Positions 37,201 through 46,389 of a stretch of 64,000 nt of DNA are shown here, one piece after another. The notes beneath the pieces were generated by a model, which searched no databases, was not told the origin of the DNA, and saw only the letters and a program-made list of their open reading frames with translations. Location: assembly GCA_030248225.1 (NCBI GenBank), contig JASANE010005230.1, positions 21,954 through 85,953 of the forward strand, written 5' to 3'. The position numbers and the translations under genes are program-made. This stretch comes from Trileptium ribeirensis (lineage: Eukaryota > Nematoda > Enoplea > Enoplida > Thoracostomopsidae). Each line of letters begins with the position of its first letter. Position 1 is the first letter of the stretch.

Positions 37201-38795
37201 GGACCTACGCCGAGATCGAAGCTGAGCAAGCAGCAATGGAACATATTGAGTATCGGACAGACGACTACGAGCCTCAAAATCCAAGGACGGTCAGAAATCG
37301 GATCCCGCTAACTGATCCGGATAGGGAAATAGAACCATCATGGCCACCAATATCACAGGAGCAGGTTACTAGCCAGGAGGCCTTTTCATACATACCAGAA
37401 CCTGGTAGCCGAGACACGCAGGTAGAGTACGGACAACATACAGTACCAGTGACCACGATGGAAAGAATAGTAGCTACCAGCGAGGAAGTCCCGTTTGGTG
37501 TACCAACAGTAGGTGTTGGAATACTCGAGGGACAACATTTCTACCCAGCAGATATCACGCTATCCACCACGCCACGCGGCGCTTCTGGCGGAATCGTCGT
37601 ACCAGGACCATACACCTCAGGGGATCTAAGCTATGTAATCATGCTCGCCGCGCAGGACCACCCACTATTTCAATCACGACCGGCCGAACATATCATGGCT
37701 TCGCGACTACGAGTACCAATGGAAATGTCCACTAAAACCATAGGAGACTATACAACAATGCGTCCTTATAGTGCTCCACCAGCAGCCGCCAACAGGCCTA
37801 TGTCTCCGCATCAATGGGTCTTCCGCGAGGCACCCATGACTCAGCCACCGCTAGGGTCACCAATGTCCAGTTACCTGTCGGAAACTTCCGGAGAGGGTAC
37901 GACAGTAGACGTAAGAGCAGCGGAAGCGGACGACGAGTTAACTAGCCAAACTTCACAGGAACCGTCCTCTACCGAACGACGCGCTCAGGCAGGACAGGAA
38001 ACATCCAGCACCAGTTCTAGGACCCCTACCACGCAACCGGGAGCCTCTGACTCATTTAGTGAATTCACACTTGCCAGTTCAAGCAGCGAAACACCAGCAC
38101 CTCGGAGGGGAACTGGGCGAGCAGTGACACTAAGCACCCCTCCTCGCACCCGAGCACCGCAGAGCGAGCAACGGAGCACGCGAGCACCGCCGGAAGAGCG
38201 GGGAAAAGGCCTTGTCGGACGGGCCACCCAACGGAAACAAATAGTGTCGGCTCGAGGCAGTTCAACTATCCAATTTACAAGCACTGAACAACCGGGACCA
38301 TCCACAGTGACCATTACCGAGTTGATACGCACCACTGCCACTACCACCTCCTCAGGAATAATACGACTTAGTACCACACATGCAACGGCTCCAACCAGGC
38401 ACCTTTTGCATCGACAGGCTAGAGACCGGGTCTTTAGGCCATATGGCGCAGCATCGGACGAGGAAGTAGAGGACGCCTTACGTAGGCCTAGACGCGTGAC
38501 TTTTCAGGAACCAGAGACAACCGCTGCCGATACTGCGGGAACCTCAACTAGACTAGCTTCTGCCACACGCGCACAATCCACTAGTGTCACCACTTCAATG
38601 ACCAGCGCGCCAATACTGACCCCGCGACCACTTTTAACAGGAGAACGCTCTCCCGGCGAAACTTTGCCACCAACCACGTTCCCACGCTACCCTTCCAGTC
38701 AAGAACTGCACCCCGCCGCTTGGCGACAGCGCATACCTCGACCACCACCCCATGAGGAATCTGAGTCCGATGAGTCGGACCCGCAAGTGGACTAA
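34242..38795 (+). CDS. pol: RT C-terminus, RNase H, integrase and long Ser/Thr/Pro-rich tail
   Basis: An intact 1517-codon frame. The RT active site LIYIDDILVFS is at residues 15-25 and the RT thumb/connection (SKCHFG, YLGHIIS) follows. RNase H has TDAS (D166), IETE, TDHKPL and NADALSR. After a roughly 250-residue, partly Pro-rich linker comes integrase with an HHCC finger (H563, H572, C602, C605) and a catalytic triad D635, D695, E731 with exactly 35 residues between the last two (DD35E). The GPY/F module is at 871-873 (PRWCGPYEIL). Residues from about 911 to 1517 form an unusual tail rich in Ser, Thr, Pro and Arg with no known domain. The natural start is upstream, in the preceding broken frame. 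Confidence 0.93.
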   Translation: MHVNDFEGLEWEKCLIYIDDILVFSPSFEAHLADLIRVFERFRKANLKLKPSKCHFGRGSLKYLGHIISTEGVKPDPENAIAIEEFKRSETLKQLQSFLGVVGYYHKFIQNYSDICEPLNELKRKDTEFKWTPRCEEAFKKLKQALLDEPVLIHPDFTQPFILQTDASGYAMGAVLSQKTKQGIKPIAYASKALLDYQRRYPAIETETLAIRWAALHFKHYLVGHKFHVETDHKPLKTLFDKPPRNSPLSQWRSELLLEFGGFEILYRPGKENGNADALSRDPRYDPSVVEELGDTYEVLMMGRGRPTGPRPPTTCAAWYQSHLPYPVRTVAPLATGAPTPITGSPIAPPGQPNPEAIPSQLVPDTQITTVPPAKLSQQAAALSAIQIRMDPGETPVMSVRTTTISGSEGRPQARGPKRPFRTESETMGLRATTLPTEQEFDRLMKLMMHYETEILPTVRIEDAQDTHENIYLPFFSDLPDFNLVRLLPYIQRNDPELGPIWWYLYNKTRPKAELGALRIEMRAHYFELAADTKILYMHPLQPGDINYKLCVPITLVQQIFKHEHNTLYGGHPGRDRLIAKLKQFYYWKGMSEHVQQWIRRCTLCQSAKDPISRITTGLSRVPLANQPMYRVFVDILDIQVRSQAGNRYVIAFIDQFTKFAIAVPIRHQDAHTAAHIFLYEVVNRYGAPRELYSDRGGAFTAHMFEELCQEMQIFRHMSLAYHPQANGEIERFNRTLLYLLRVSVPQDDHHSWDVSLPFCIMAYNSSVHTATKYPPFLLMHGFYPRLPGEYDTQSAATGYTGAHSYRANAQRWMASIRERAYQSMKAAQELNRLRYDRRAREPRYHTGELVWVYRHDTTPGTSRKLTPRWCGPYEILGITPPCMRVRMHSNPEGMAHVVHINRTKPCFRALDPVPNVGDWLGQVHASVLERGLTEATQRIIADRDFVTEIEPVDEVAVRAVRTAASDSSDTESIEMGDPNDPNLYRRTYAEIEAEQAAMEHIEYRTDDYEPQNPRTVRNRIPLTDPDREIEPSWPPISQEQVTSQEAFSYIPEPGSRDTQVEYGQHTVPVTTMERIVATSEEVPFGVPTVGVGILEGQHFYPADITLSTTPRGASGGIVVPGPYTSGDLSYVIMLAAQDHPLFQSRPAEHIMASRLRVPMEMSTKTIGDYTTMRPYSAPPAAANRPMSPHQWVFREAPMTQPPLGSPMSSYLSETSGEGTTVDVRAAEADDELTSQTSQEPSSTERRAQAGQETSSTSSRTPTTQPGASDSFSEFTLASSSSETPAPRRGTGRAVTLSTPPRTRAPQSEQRSTRAPPEERGKGLVGRATQRKQIVSARGSSTIQFTSTEQPGPSTVTITELIRTTATTTSSGIIRLSTTHATAPTRHLLHRQARDRVFRPYGAASDEEVEDALRRPRRVTFQEPETTAADTAGTSTRLASATRAQSTSVTTSMTSAPILTPRPLLTGERSPGETLPPTTFPRYPSSQELHPAAWRQRIPRPPPHEESESDESDPQVD

Positions 38796-38928
38796 ACTAC
38801 CCGACATAACGGCACGTACCCCGAGGTAGAACCCAAAATCCCACAAAACCCAGAACAAGGGTGAAAGTTAAGGCAGACCTAATTTTCATCCATACTATGT
38901 AAACTTACCAGTGCTTCCTTCATTTTAG
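38796..38928 (+). promoter_or_regulatory. Gap with splice acceptor abutting the first NADAR start codon
   Basis: The sequence CTTACCAGTGCTTCCTTC then ATTTTAG runs directly into ATG at 38929. It has a CTTAC branch-point-like motif and a pyrimidine-rich tract, as expected of a 3' splice site at 38927/38928. This suggests the downstream ORF is translated from a spliced subgenomic mRNA. Confidence 0.55.
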
Positions 38929-40209
38929 ATGCGACGCAGCTACAGCCAAAACGATATTCGTGCGCCCCGTCTGCCACAAGGCGTACTACACGAACCTGGG
39001 GTGTGTGATGGACACCGTTACCCGGCCGTTCCCCGAAGCCACATGAGCAGCTCACGCTTCTGGGATGCGGTCGAGGTCAAGCGATCCAATCAAAACACGC
39101 TGGCCAACGAACATTACCTTCATGGTGGCTTTGCACACAATGGCCGCCAGCTCGGCAGCGCCACCGAGCACTTCTACATTACGATTTTGGATCTATTGGG
39201 CTTCGTCACGGTGATCGCCCATATGCTGGACCATCGCATGTCGCCGGCGGAGGTCAAACTACGCAGCGTAGCCCTCCTCCGCACGCTGCCAGCCAACACA
39301 CGACGGTGGCTCCGGTCGTACCAGATGCACGTCATGCGTCCCATCTTGCTGGCGAAATTCCAGGACCTCGACTACTGGGACGATCTGTACGATTCGGGCC
39401 ACAAGCCGCTCCTCAACGACACCCTCGACAACTTTTGGGGTACAGGTGTCCACCGGAGTGAATGCGGGGCCGACCAACCGCCGTATCACAACGTCCTGGG
39501 GCATTTACTGTGCGACATCCGGTCATTCCACCGCGACCGTTTCGTGCGGTGGCCGCGGACCATCATCGTCGGCGACGAGCGTGCCCTGCCACTCTTGGAC
39601 GTGGCCGACGACTACAACCGCATCACGTTCGTGCGGCTCGGACTCAACATGATTTCGTTGATCCATTGGGCGAACGCGTTTCTAACGCCGCAAACGGACT
39701 GCGTCGTTATCATCGGCGGCTATCGGGACGTTTGGCACCTGCCAAACAAGGCATTCTCGCCCGCCACTTACCTAAAACGGATCAAACGTCACCTGATGGT
39801 TCTCGAGAAACGGCTCCGGGCAGACTCGGCCGTTGTCATCACCGGACCAGCGCCACACTGGAACGATTTCATGTTCGACAGTACAGCGTGGTTCGACGAA
39901 CTGACCGAGCGAAGGACCCGGATGGTGGACGGGCACCAGGCGCTCATGAGCGTCATCATGCCAAAATGGCCCGCGGCGCTGAAAGGGGTCGAGGCCTGGG
40001 ACGCAATCGGTCCGTTTAATCGGGGCGAAGAACGTTATCGGTGGCCCGAGCCAGTGGTCTCGCCGCCGTTTTGGCCACAACTGTGCGACTGGACTGAAGA
40101 AATAATCCGGCGCACTGATATGTTTTGGCGCATGGGCGAGGCCCACTTATATAGCCGAGCCGAGCCCTGGCAGGAGTACGGTCGTACAAATCCAAGCAAA
40201 AAGGGGTAA
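38929..40209 (+). CDS. NADAR-domain protein with SGNH-like C-terminal domain (accessory ORF 1)
   Basis: An intact 426-codon ORF starts at the ATG that abuts a splice acceptor. Residues about 58-198 fit the NADAR (YbiA/DUF1768) domain: SATEHFY matches the signature SVEHYYQ motif with Glu80, then RPILLAKF, LLNDTLDNFWGTG with Trp170, and HNVLGHLLCDIRS. NADAR proteins bind ADP-ribose-type ligands. Members have been described that hydrolyse guanosine-linked ADP-ribose, and YbiA-type members have been linked to riboflavin intermediates. Residues about 208-365 look like an SGNH/GDSL hydrolase fold (IIVGDERALPLL, TDCVVIIGGYRDVW, AVVITGPAPHW), but the GDS serine is Glu and no DxxH is evident, so esterase activity is doubtful. 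It is paralogous to the next ORF. Domain calls come from recalled motifs. Confidence 0.75.
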   Translation: MRRSYSQNDIRAPRLPQGVLHEPGVCDGHRYPAVPRSHMSSSRFWDAVEVKRSNQNTLANEHYLHGGFAHNGRQLGSATEHFYITILDLLGFVTVIAHMLDHRMSPAEVKLRSVALLRTLPANTRRWLRSYQMHVMRPILLAKFQDLDYWDDLYDSGHKPLLNDTLDNFWGTGVHRSECGADQPPYHNVLGHLLCDIRSFHRDRFVRWPRTIIVGDERALPLLDVADDYNRITFVRLGLNMISLIHWANAFLTPQTDCVVIIGGYRDVWHLPNKAFSPATYLKRIKRHLMVLEKRLRADSAVVITGPAPHWNDFMFDSTAWFDELTERRTRMVDGHQALMSVIMPKWPAALKGVEAWDAIGPFNRGEERYRWPEPVVSPPFWPQLCDWTEEIIRRTDMFWRMGEAHLYSRAEPWQEYGRTNPSKKG

Positions 40210-40371
40210 CAAAATGACCATTTGCAAGGGGTAAGAGAAACTCACAACGTAGCAGGTACGAGCCCGCGCGTAGGTAGAGCAGAGTAAAGAATTTAGCTAG
40301 CGAGCGACCAGCGAAGGAGAGCGACCCTACGCAACAACAACCCGAATATTTATTTGAGTTTATTCTTGCAG
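40210..40371 (+). promoter_or_regulatory. Gap with splice acceptor abutting the second NADAR start codon
   Basis: TTTGAGTTTATTCTTGCAG runs directly into ATG at 40372. This is a near-consensus 3' splice site (pyrimidine-rich tract, then CAG) in the same arrangement as before the first NADAR ORF. The frame is open upstream to 40354, but the ATG after the acceptor is the more likely start. Confidence 0.6.
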
Positions 40372-41631
40372 ATGGCCAGTACCTCGCAACCGCGACGCAG
40401 CGACGAAGCCGAGCAGACTCGGAGGCGATCCAGCGGACGCGTATCGATGAGTGGGCCATTCGCCCCACCAGAGTCAACTTGGTTCCAGCTTCCAGCGATC
40501 CCAACGTACCGCGTGGATCTAACCAAGCCATATGTGACATTTTTATCCCACGGTACTGAATGGCCGGAGCTGTCGAATATGCACGAAGCGCCAGCACCAT
40601 TTTCCCACGACGGCAATACCTTAACAACCGTCGAGAAACACTACCAAGTACAGGTACTCTCGCTGCTGGAACTGACTGACGCCGTCCGAGAACTACTGCT
40701 AATGACCGGCACACCGCTGCAACTCAAAACGCGAGCTTGAGAGCTCAAGAACGAGCTCATTGACGGTGTTACCCAGGCCCGTCTTAAGCCGCTTCTCGAG
40801 CATATAATGCGGCCAATCCTGCTCAGTAAGTTCACCATACCGGAATATGCGCGAATTCTACGACTTACTGACGACCAGCAGTTATTGGAGGCCACAACGG
40901 ACAGTTTCTGGGGCGTCGGGCGCACCAATCAACAGCTGCAGCAGCAGGAAGCCCCGACGCGTTGCCACAACGTCATGGGCCCATTACTCGAGGAAGTACG
41001 GGAGTACCGTACTAATGGCCACGTACGCTGGCCCAAGACAGTCATAGTAGGTGACGCCCTGGCGTTGCCGATCCTAGAAATGACCACCGAAAATAAATGG
41101 ATCGTCAACGGATGGCCAGGATCAACCATGGTGCGACTATTGCAGTTGGCCAACGCGATCTTAACCCCGCAGACCAGCTGCATCATCATACTTGGCGGGT
41201 TCCAATACATCTATCGCAAGGCACCAATGGAGCAGCTCCACGCCGCCTTGCCGAACGCCGCCTTTCGCAAATTCAAGCGGCACCTGGCGGTACTCTCCCG
41301 CCGAGTCCCAGCCAATACCGCCATCGTTATAGCACCACCGGCACCCCGATGGGCTGCCACTAATCAGGACGCTTTGTCTTGGACGGCCGAGCTCAAGCAA
41401 TTGATGGCTAACCACCGACGGCAGCACGATACCTTCCACAACGTGTACATGCCTTCCTGGCCGGTCGCGTTCCACAGTGCAGACGCGTGGGAACGGGACG
41501 AGCCACATATGGAGTGGCAAGAAAGACCACAATTTGACGAGCCGATGGTGTCGCAGTATTGTCGTCGGAACTTGCATGAATGGGTGAGCCGTTTAGTTAG
41601 GGACGCCGAGCTAAGGCGCTTAACGCATTGA
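40372..41631 (+). pseudogene. NADAR-domain protein with SGNH-like domain (accessory ORF 2, in-frame TGA)
   Basis: This is a single frame from ATG 40372 to TGA 41629-41631 (419 codons), interrupted by one TGA at 40738-40740, codon 123. The N-terminus is Arg/Ser-rich. NADAR follows: LSHGTEWPELSN, APFSHDG, TTVEKHYQ (Glu88), then RPILLSKF, TTDSFWGVG (Trp180), CHNVMGPLLEEVRE. The second domain is SGNH-like: VIVGDALALPIL, NGWPGSTM, SCIIILGGF, TAIVIAPPAP. The serine of GDSL is Ala. It aligns with accessory ORF 1 from end to end. The TGA lies at the poorly conserved joint between NADAR halves, and a CGA-to-TGA change is a plausible cause. Readthrough or recoding cannot be excluded. Confidence 0.72.
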
Positions 41632-42630
41632 GGGCTACACTAAACACGCGAAAATAGAGCGAGGACGGCACTGTTAGGGGATAGGTTATTGCGAAGGCAA
41701 ACCGGAAATTACGAAGGAGCCCCAACTAAGTCTAGTGGCAGCTAGCGGCAGCGAAAGCGCGCGGAACGGAGCGATGAAAATTTCTTAGGAAGCATTGTCC
41801 GAAGCGAGATAAATCGGAGGCACTGCTAAAATGAGCTAACCCAAACTAAGCTAACCTAGTACTGAAGCTCATGAAATACCAAATTTCTTTTTCCCCGGCA
41901 AAGTCTACGGATCCATAGAAACTTTTGGAAATTATTCGCAATTTATAGGGAGCTCCTGGGTCAGGCACCCTGGCAGTCCGGACACTTTCCTGGGAGTGAC
42001 CAATCCAAGCAACCCTCTTGGAGGTACGTGCCAATACCAATGTATATATATAAAATGTTACTGAAACATGATGAAATATAACAATTTATGAAAATGTAAT
42101 GAATATAATAACGTGGGGAAGCAACGTGGAAATAACAAAAGGAAAACTTCACAGAAATTCAGACCTTATTTTGATAATTTAGCCCATAAGGGAAAACTTC
42201 GAAAATTTCCGGAAAATAAGGGAGAAGGAGCGACGTTTTCTTGCGTATCGGATAACACCAAGTCGCCCTTCTGCCCTGAAATTTATAACCTTTTACTGAA
42301 ATTGTATGAATTTACTGAAACTCATCAAATCTTACTAAAAGATATTGGAAATTTACCAAAATTCATCAAATTTTTACGGAAATTCAGGAAATCTGGCAAA
42401 TTTTGCCCAAATTTTCCGCAAATTCTCTTAAATTTTCACGCATAATCTTAAAACCTTTGGAAATTCTACGTGGAATTTCATAACAATCTCTAAACTTTTC
42501 AAGCTAAATCAAATAACGGGCTGTGCATCTACGGATCTAACGGTGAAAATTCACACCAACTCATCTTTCCATTAGATTTAAACTCTTACCCTAAGTAAGG
42601 AGTCTAATAAATCCAAAAAATTTTAAGAGA
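41632..42630 (+). other. 3' non-coding region of the retroelement
   Basis: The part from about 41930 to the 3' LTR is conserved, inverted, at 63234-63890: TTGGAGGTACGTGCCA, GGGAAAACTTCGAAAATTTCCGG, and AATCCAAAAAATTTTAAGAGA just before the LTR. That last stretch stands where the polypurine tract should be but is only weakly purine-rich. The AT-rich section at 42290-42440 carries AAATTT/AAATTC motifs at roughly 9-11-bp spacing. Confidence 0.65.
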
Positions 42631-44305
42631 TGTAACAGCCCAATTTTATGAAGACGGTAAAACGCGCGAAGCGTAGCAAATTTTGTAGGGAACAAGGGCA
42701 ACGGACGACCGGACACCGGAGGAGTGTGGCCTCTTGATAAAAGAATCATTGTGCAGTGTTATTACTATTGTATAAAAATAAACTATTGTACTTCATGTAT
42801 ACTGTGTTTGTAAGGTCACACTCCACCGCCCAGAGGTGCACGGGACGATTTTGGCACCGAAAATGGACAACAAGTATCATGATTAGGGGTGTCTGGTCGG
42901 TCCTCGTGAAAGTATTGGTTGATGTTATGATATATGTATATATATATATCGCGTGTAAAATACTTTGCATAATCTGTATGTATTTTTATGTACCGGACGG
43001 GTGTACGTTTGGAGCGGCCGGAGTCGATGGATCACTGGGATTTTTGGGACTATAAAACGGTCCTCCTGAGCCGGGTCCAAGCGCACACGCCGGGGGATTA
43101 TCGTATTGGTAGCTGCTGTGCAACTGGGTTGTTACGCGTTGCGTATATTCGGTATCTATGTATATGCTCATTGAATCATGGGATCAGAGGGTATCAGGAC
43201 GACTCAAAAATTTTTCTTAGAGCAGGCCGAACAGAATTTTGGCCTCCGAGAACCGAAATCGTGGGTGCTTTGGAGCACAACATTTCTAAGACACTATTTT
43301 TGGGGTGCGACACAAAAATTCAATTTTTGGGGTTCCTACAAATTTTGGGGGAACGGGGATGACTAAACCCTCCTGAGGACACTGCTGGAATGTCAGATCG
43401 CTCCGGCGGGTCTAAAATTTTGGATCCCCTAAATACTTACGGATCCCCGAACAGGCACTTAAGCCTCCAATTTTCTATGTCCAAAAAGACACCCAAAACA
43501 ATTAAAAGTTCCTGATTTTTGGAGCCCGGGGCACTTATCGGGTCCTCCCCTAACTCTTTAGTCCAAAACCGGGGCCGCCCACCCCCTCGGGTCCGCTCAG
43601 GATCCCCTAAACTTAAAGGAGACATCAAAATTCTCGTTTTCGGGCGCCTAAATCGGCCTCTAACAGGCCTCCTATAAAAGAAATATTAAATCTCAAATTC
43701 TCATCAGTAGCCGGCCTGCCAGGGCATGATTCTGGTCCTGCCCCCGGCCGCCTACTGGCTTTAGATCCCGAGATATCGGCAAAAATGTGCCGATATCCCT
43801 ATGAGAAAACGGCGCCCTGAGCGCCGCTATATTCTGCTTTTAAAATTTTCTCGCCCCGACCAGGGCGAGGTTTAGTTGTGTACAGGGCCGACTTGGCACG
43901 TTTCGGCCACTGCCCAGCAATAAGCTATATTTTCGTTGGTATGTTTCTTTGTTATGCCGCGCAGCTGCATATATGTCTCGCCTGATGTGGTTATGCTTAG
44001 CAATGCTTATGTTTAAAGGGTTTACACATATTGATCGTGATGGTTATTTGTTTTATAGTTATTGGAGAGTGTGTCGGGAAGGCTTGCGTTTCGAAATTTG
44101 AATTAACAGTAGCGACTCGAGAAAGGGCAGGAAAAAGGGGGGGTTTCAGTCAGAGTATAAAAGGCGACGACATTTTTCAGAGCTGGGACCAGTCGAGTCG
44201 TCGCACACAGAGATCGATGCGCTAAGTCGGCGGTTGTCGCCGTTTTTCTTATGTTCTCAGTTTAGGGTTTTCCCGTGTTTTTCTTTTGGTCTGTTTTCGT
44301 CAGTC

Positions 44306-44350
44306 CGGGTGGACTCCTCGACCTGCAGACGCGTGGAGGAGGACCGCCCG
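44306..44350 (+). other. LTR hairpin I (3' LTR)
   Basis: CGGGTGGAC-TCCTC against GAGGAGGACCGCCCG, with loop GCAGACGCGTG. One base in the 3' arm differs from the 5' LTR copy (GGACC for GGTCC) and weakens one pair. Confidence 0.5.
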
Positions 44351-44774
44351 AGTGTTCCTGATGCTTTTTAGACTGTTTTGATCGAGTTTAGGACCTGGGA
44401 CAGCCCTCGCGGGGGCTGTGGCGTCCGCTGGATGCCTCGAGCCCAAGCGAGTGCTGTGCCCGCGCTGCGGAGAGGGGTTGAGTATTGGACAAAATTTGAA
44501 CCAGAATAGTGCCAAAATTTCAACAAAAGACGGGAGGACACCCTCGCGCTCGACTGGTTCCCACCCCCTGGGTCGTATTTATTGTTAGTGCCCAGGGGGT
44601 GACTCGCTTGAAGAGTTTTAGCGTATTATGTCGTTTAGTTGCGATTGCTCAGATGTATGTTGGGTTAGGTGCCTGCCAGGTGTTCCGCATAGGATTCGAA
44701 ATAAGCTACAGACGTTATTGGCCAACGTTATCAAAGAAATTGGGAGGCTACGTTTTAGGAGTCCAGGGTTGTCT

Positions 44775-44818
44775 CGGGTGGACCCTTCTACAGCGGACGC
44801 GTGGAAGGGGCCCGCCCG
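44775..44818 (+). other. LTR hairpin II (3' LTR)
   Basis: CGGGTGGACCCTTC against GAAGGGGCCCGCCCGG around GCGGACGCGTG. A C in this copy extends the stem at its base relative to the 5' LTR. Confidence 0.5.
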
Positions 44819-46141
44819 GGGATCGCACATGGGAAACTTCCGAAAGTTTTCTCGCGCAGGCCTAAGCACTAGAGGGCAGCCCTTGTGGGTGCTGTGGTGT
44901 CCAACGGATGCCCCGCGCTCCCACAAGTGCTGGGCCGCGCCTTACTAGTTAAGTCGAGTAGATTCGAGTAGAAGAAATTTCATAGGAAAATTTCAGAGAT
45001 GCGTCCGGCGGAAGAAATTGTGGGAGGGCAGTCAGAAAATCAGCTAGGCATGTGTTTTAATGAGGAGCACAATAGAGCTTAAGGTTTAGGCAGTAAAATT
45101 TTGGGTAGAGGGTTCCGCGTTTCTAAAAGAGCTCTAGCGGACTCATCGGACATGATTTCGTCATCCAAACTTAGGCCGACACTTACTAAGGGATAGCAGC
45201 TCTTAAATCAGCTTAGGGACCGGCTGAAAAAAAACGGTACCCGTGTTCTAGGAAACGTCGTTTCTGAGTACCAATAGTTTTCCTTCGCTCGAAAACTGGT
45301 AATGTCAAAGGGTACGAAGAATTGAAATTTTCTTCAATCACAACTCAGGTAGCGTTGGAAAGTATATTGTGATAACATTGTAATGTCGATGTTTTCGAAA
45401 GTTGCTTTGCATGTTGAAATGCTATGTTGGCAAAAGAGGGAGCGCCCCAAAATAAATATTTGACGTGTGCATTTTCTTAGGCGAAATCGGTAAGGAACCC
45501 CATTTTTCGGATACGCTAGCGACTCCCTTTTTATTTTGGAATAACTAGCAGCCCTTCCTACGACGAGCAAAGGGCACCCCAATTTTTCGTTTCCAGTCTT
45601 CGTTTGCATGTCCCTTCCCCGTCACCCCGCTATCAACACCTTCTCCCCGCTACCCCATGTCTGCTCGCCAAATTGAGGACTTGTGTTTCGTACCCCAACT
45701 AGTCCTGGCAGTGCTCGCACCCCGCCCGCCCTATTAGCCGTTCGCACCCTTGTTTATTCCCCGCATTAAATCGTTAGTCGGTGTGGAGAAATGGCTCATC
45801 CTGTAGAAATGCCCGCGAACCAGGAGATCTTCCCCAGATCCCAGACTCTAACCAAATAGTGGAATTTGGGGGAATAACGGGTCAGCCTCATTACCTGTGA
45901 GCAGGCCTAGGGGATGACCCTCCCTCAGGGGGACCTCCATACCTCTAGACACGTGGGCCAATATAGGGGCCAGGCCGAACACCCTGGTAAACCCGCCGGC
46001 GGCCTACTAAGCTAACCGGTTCCTATCGGTTTGACCAGAGTCCACCGGGGAATCGTGTAAGCCGGGGTTGTCCGGGCACCACCGTGAATCTTGAGAGGGG
46101 TGCAGCTGGGATCCCTTAGGGCCAGAACTGGTCCTAGTACA

Positions 46142-46389
46142 ACTAACCTCTTTGAATTTTGGTACATTTCTAGTAATGCTTACAAGCCTTATGGTCATAA
46201 GATTTTAGAACGTTGTCATAAATTTGTTACAGTCGCATTTGGCACCTACTTGTTGCCTGAAATTAACTAACACCGTAGATATTTTAATCGTTGTAAGCTG
46301 CGGCCAGAAATATAAGTCATAACAGGTTATCACAATATCAAGGGCACACTAACATTACCCCTTTTATACTAAATATATCTAGGAGTACA
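46142..46389. other. Right flank of the retroelement
   Basis: AT-rich DNA with no feature recognised. Confidence 0.5.

Larger units (their letters stand above)
25173..46141 (+). mobile_element. Ty3/gypsy-type LTR retroelement, 21 kb, Env-PR-RT-RH-IN plus two NADAR ORFs
   Basis: Two highly similar direct repeats (25173-28641 and 42631-46141) begin TGTAACA and end TAGTACA, obeying the TG...CA rule. They bracket a 14-kb interior with protease, reverse transcriptase, RNase H and integrase in Ty3/gypsy order (RT and RH before IN, GPY/F module after IN). An Env-like region precedes the protease and two NADAR-domain ORFs follow the integrase. A possible 4-bp target repeat AACT (25169-25172 and 46141-46144) overlaps the last LTR base, so it is uncertain. 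Several frame breaks and one in-frame stop indicate a defective copy. No gag was recognised. Confidence 0.92.
42631..46141 (+). repeat. 3' LTR (3511 bp)
   Basis: Starts TGTAACAGCCC and ends CTAGTACA, parallel to 25173-28641. It keeps segments missing from the 5' LTR (for example CAGTAGCCGGCCTGCCAGGG near 43706, also present in the inverted third LTR), so the 5' LTR suffered the deletions. TATAAAA lies near 43050 and TATAAAAG near 43673. The short ORFs inside are not considered genes. Confidence 0.93.

Noticed and set aside
34574..38377. Minus-strand ORFs across pol (for example 37985-38377)
   Set aside because: They are shadows of the plus-strand pol frame, which has all the catalytic motifs.
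39462..40019. 185-codon plus-frame ORF within accessory ORF 1
   Set aside because: It is an out-of-frame shadow of the NADAR ORF, Arg/Pro-rich from GC-rich codons, with no domain.
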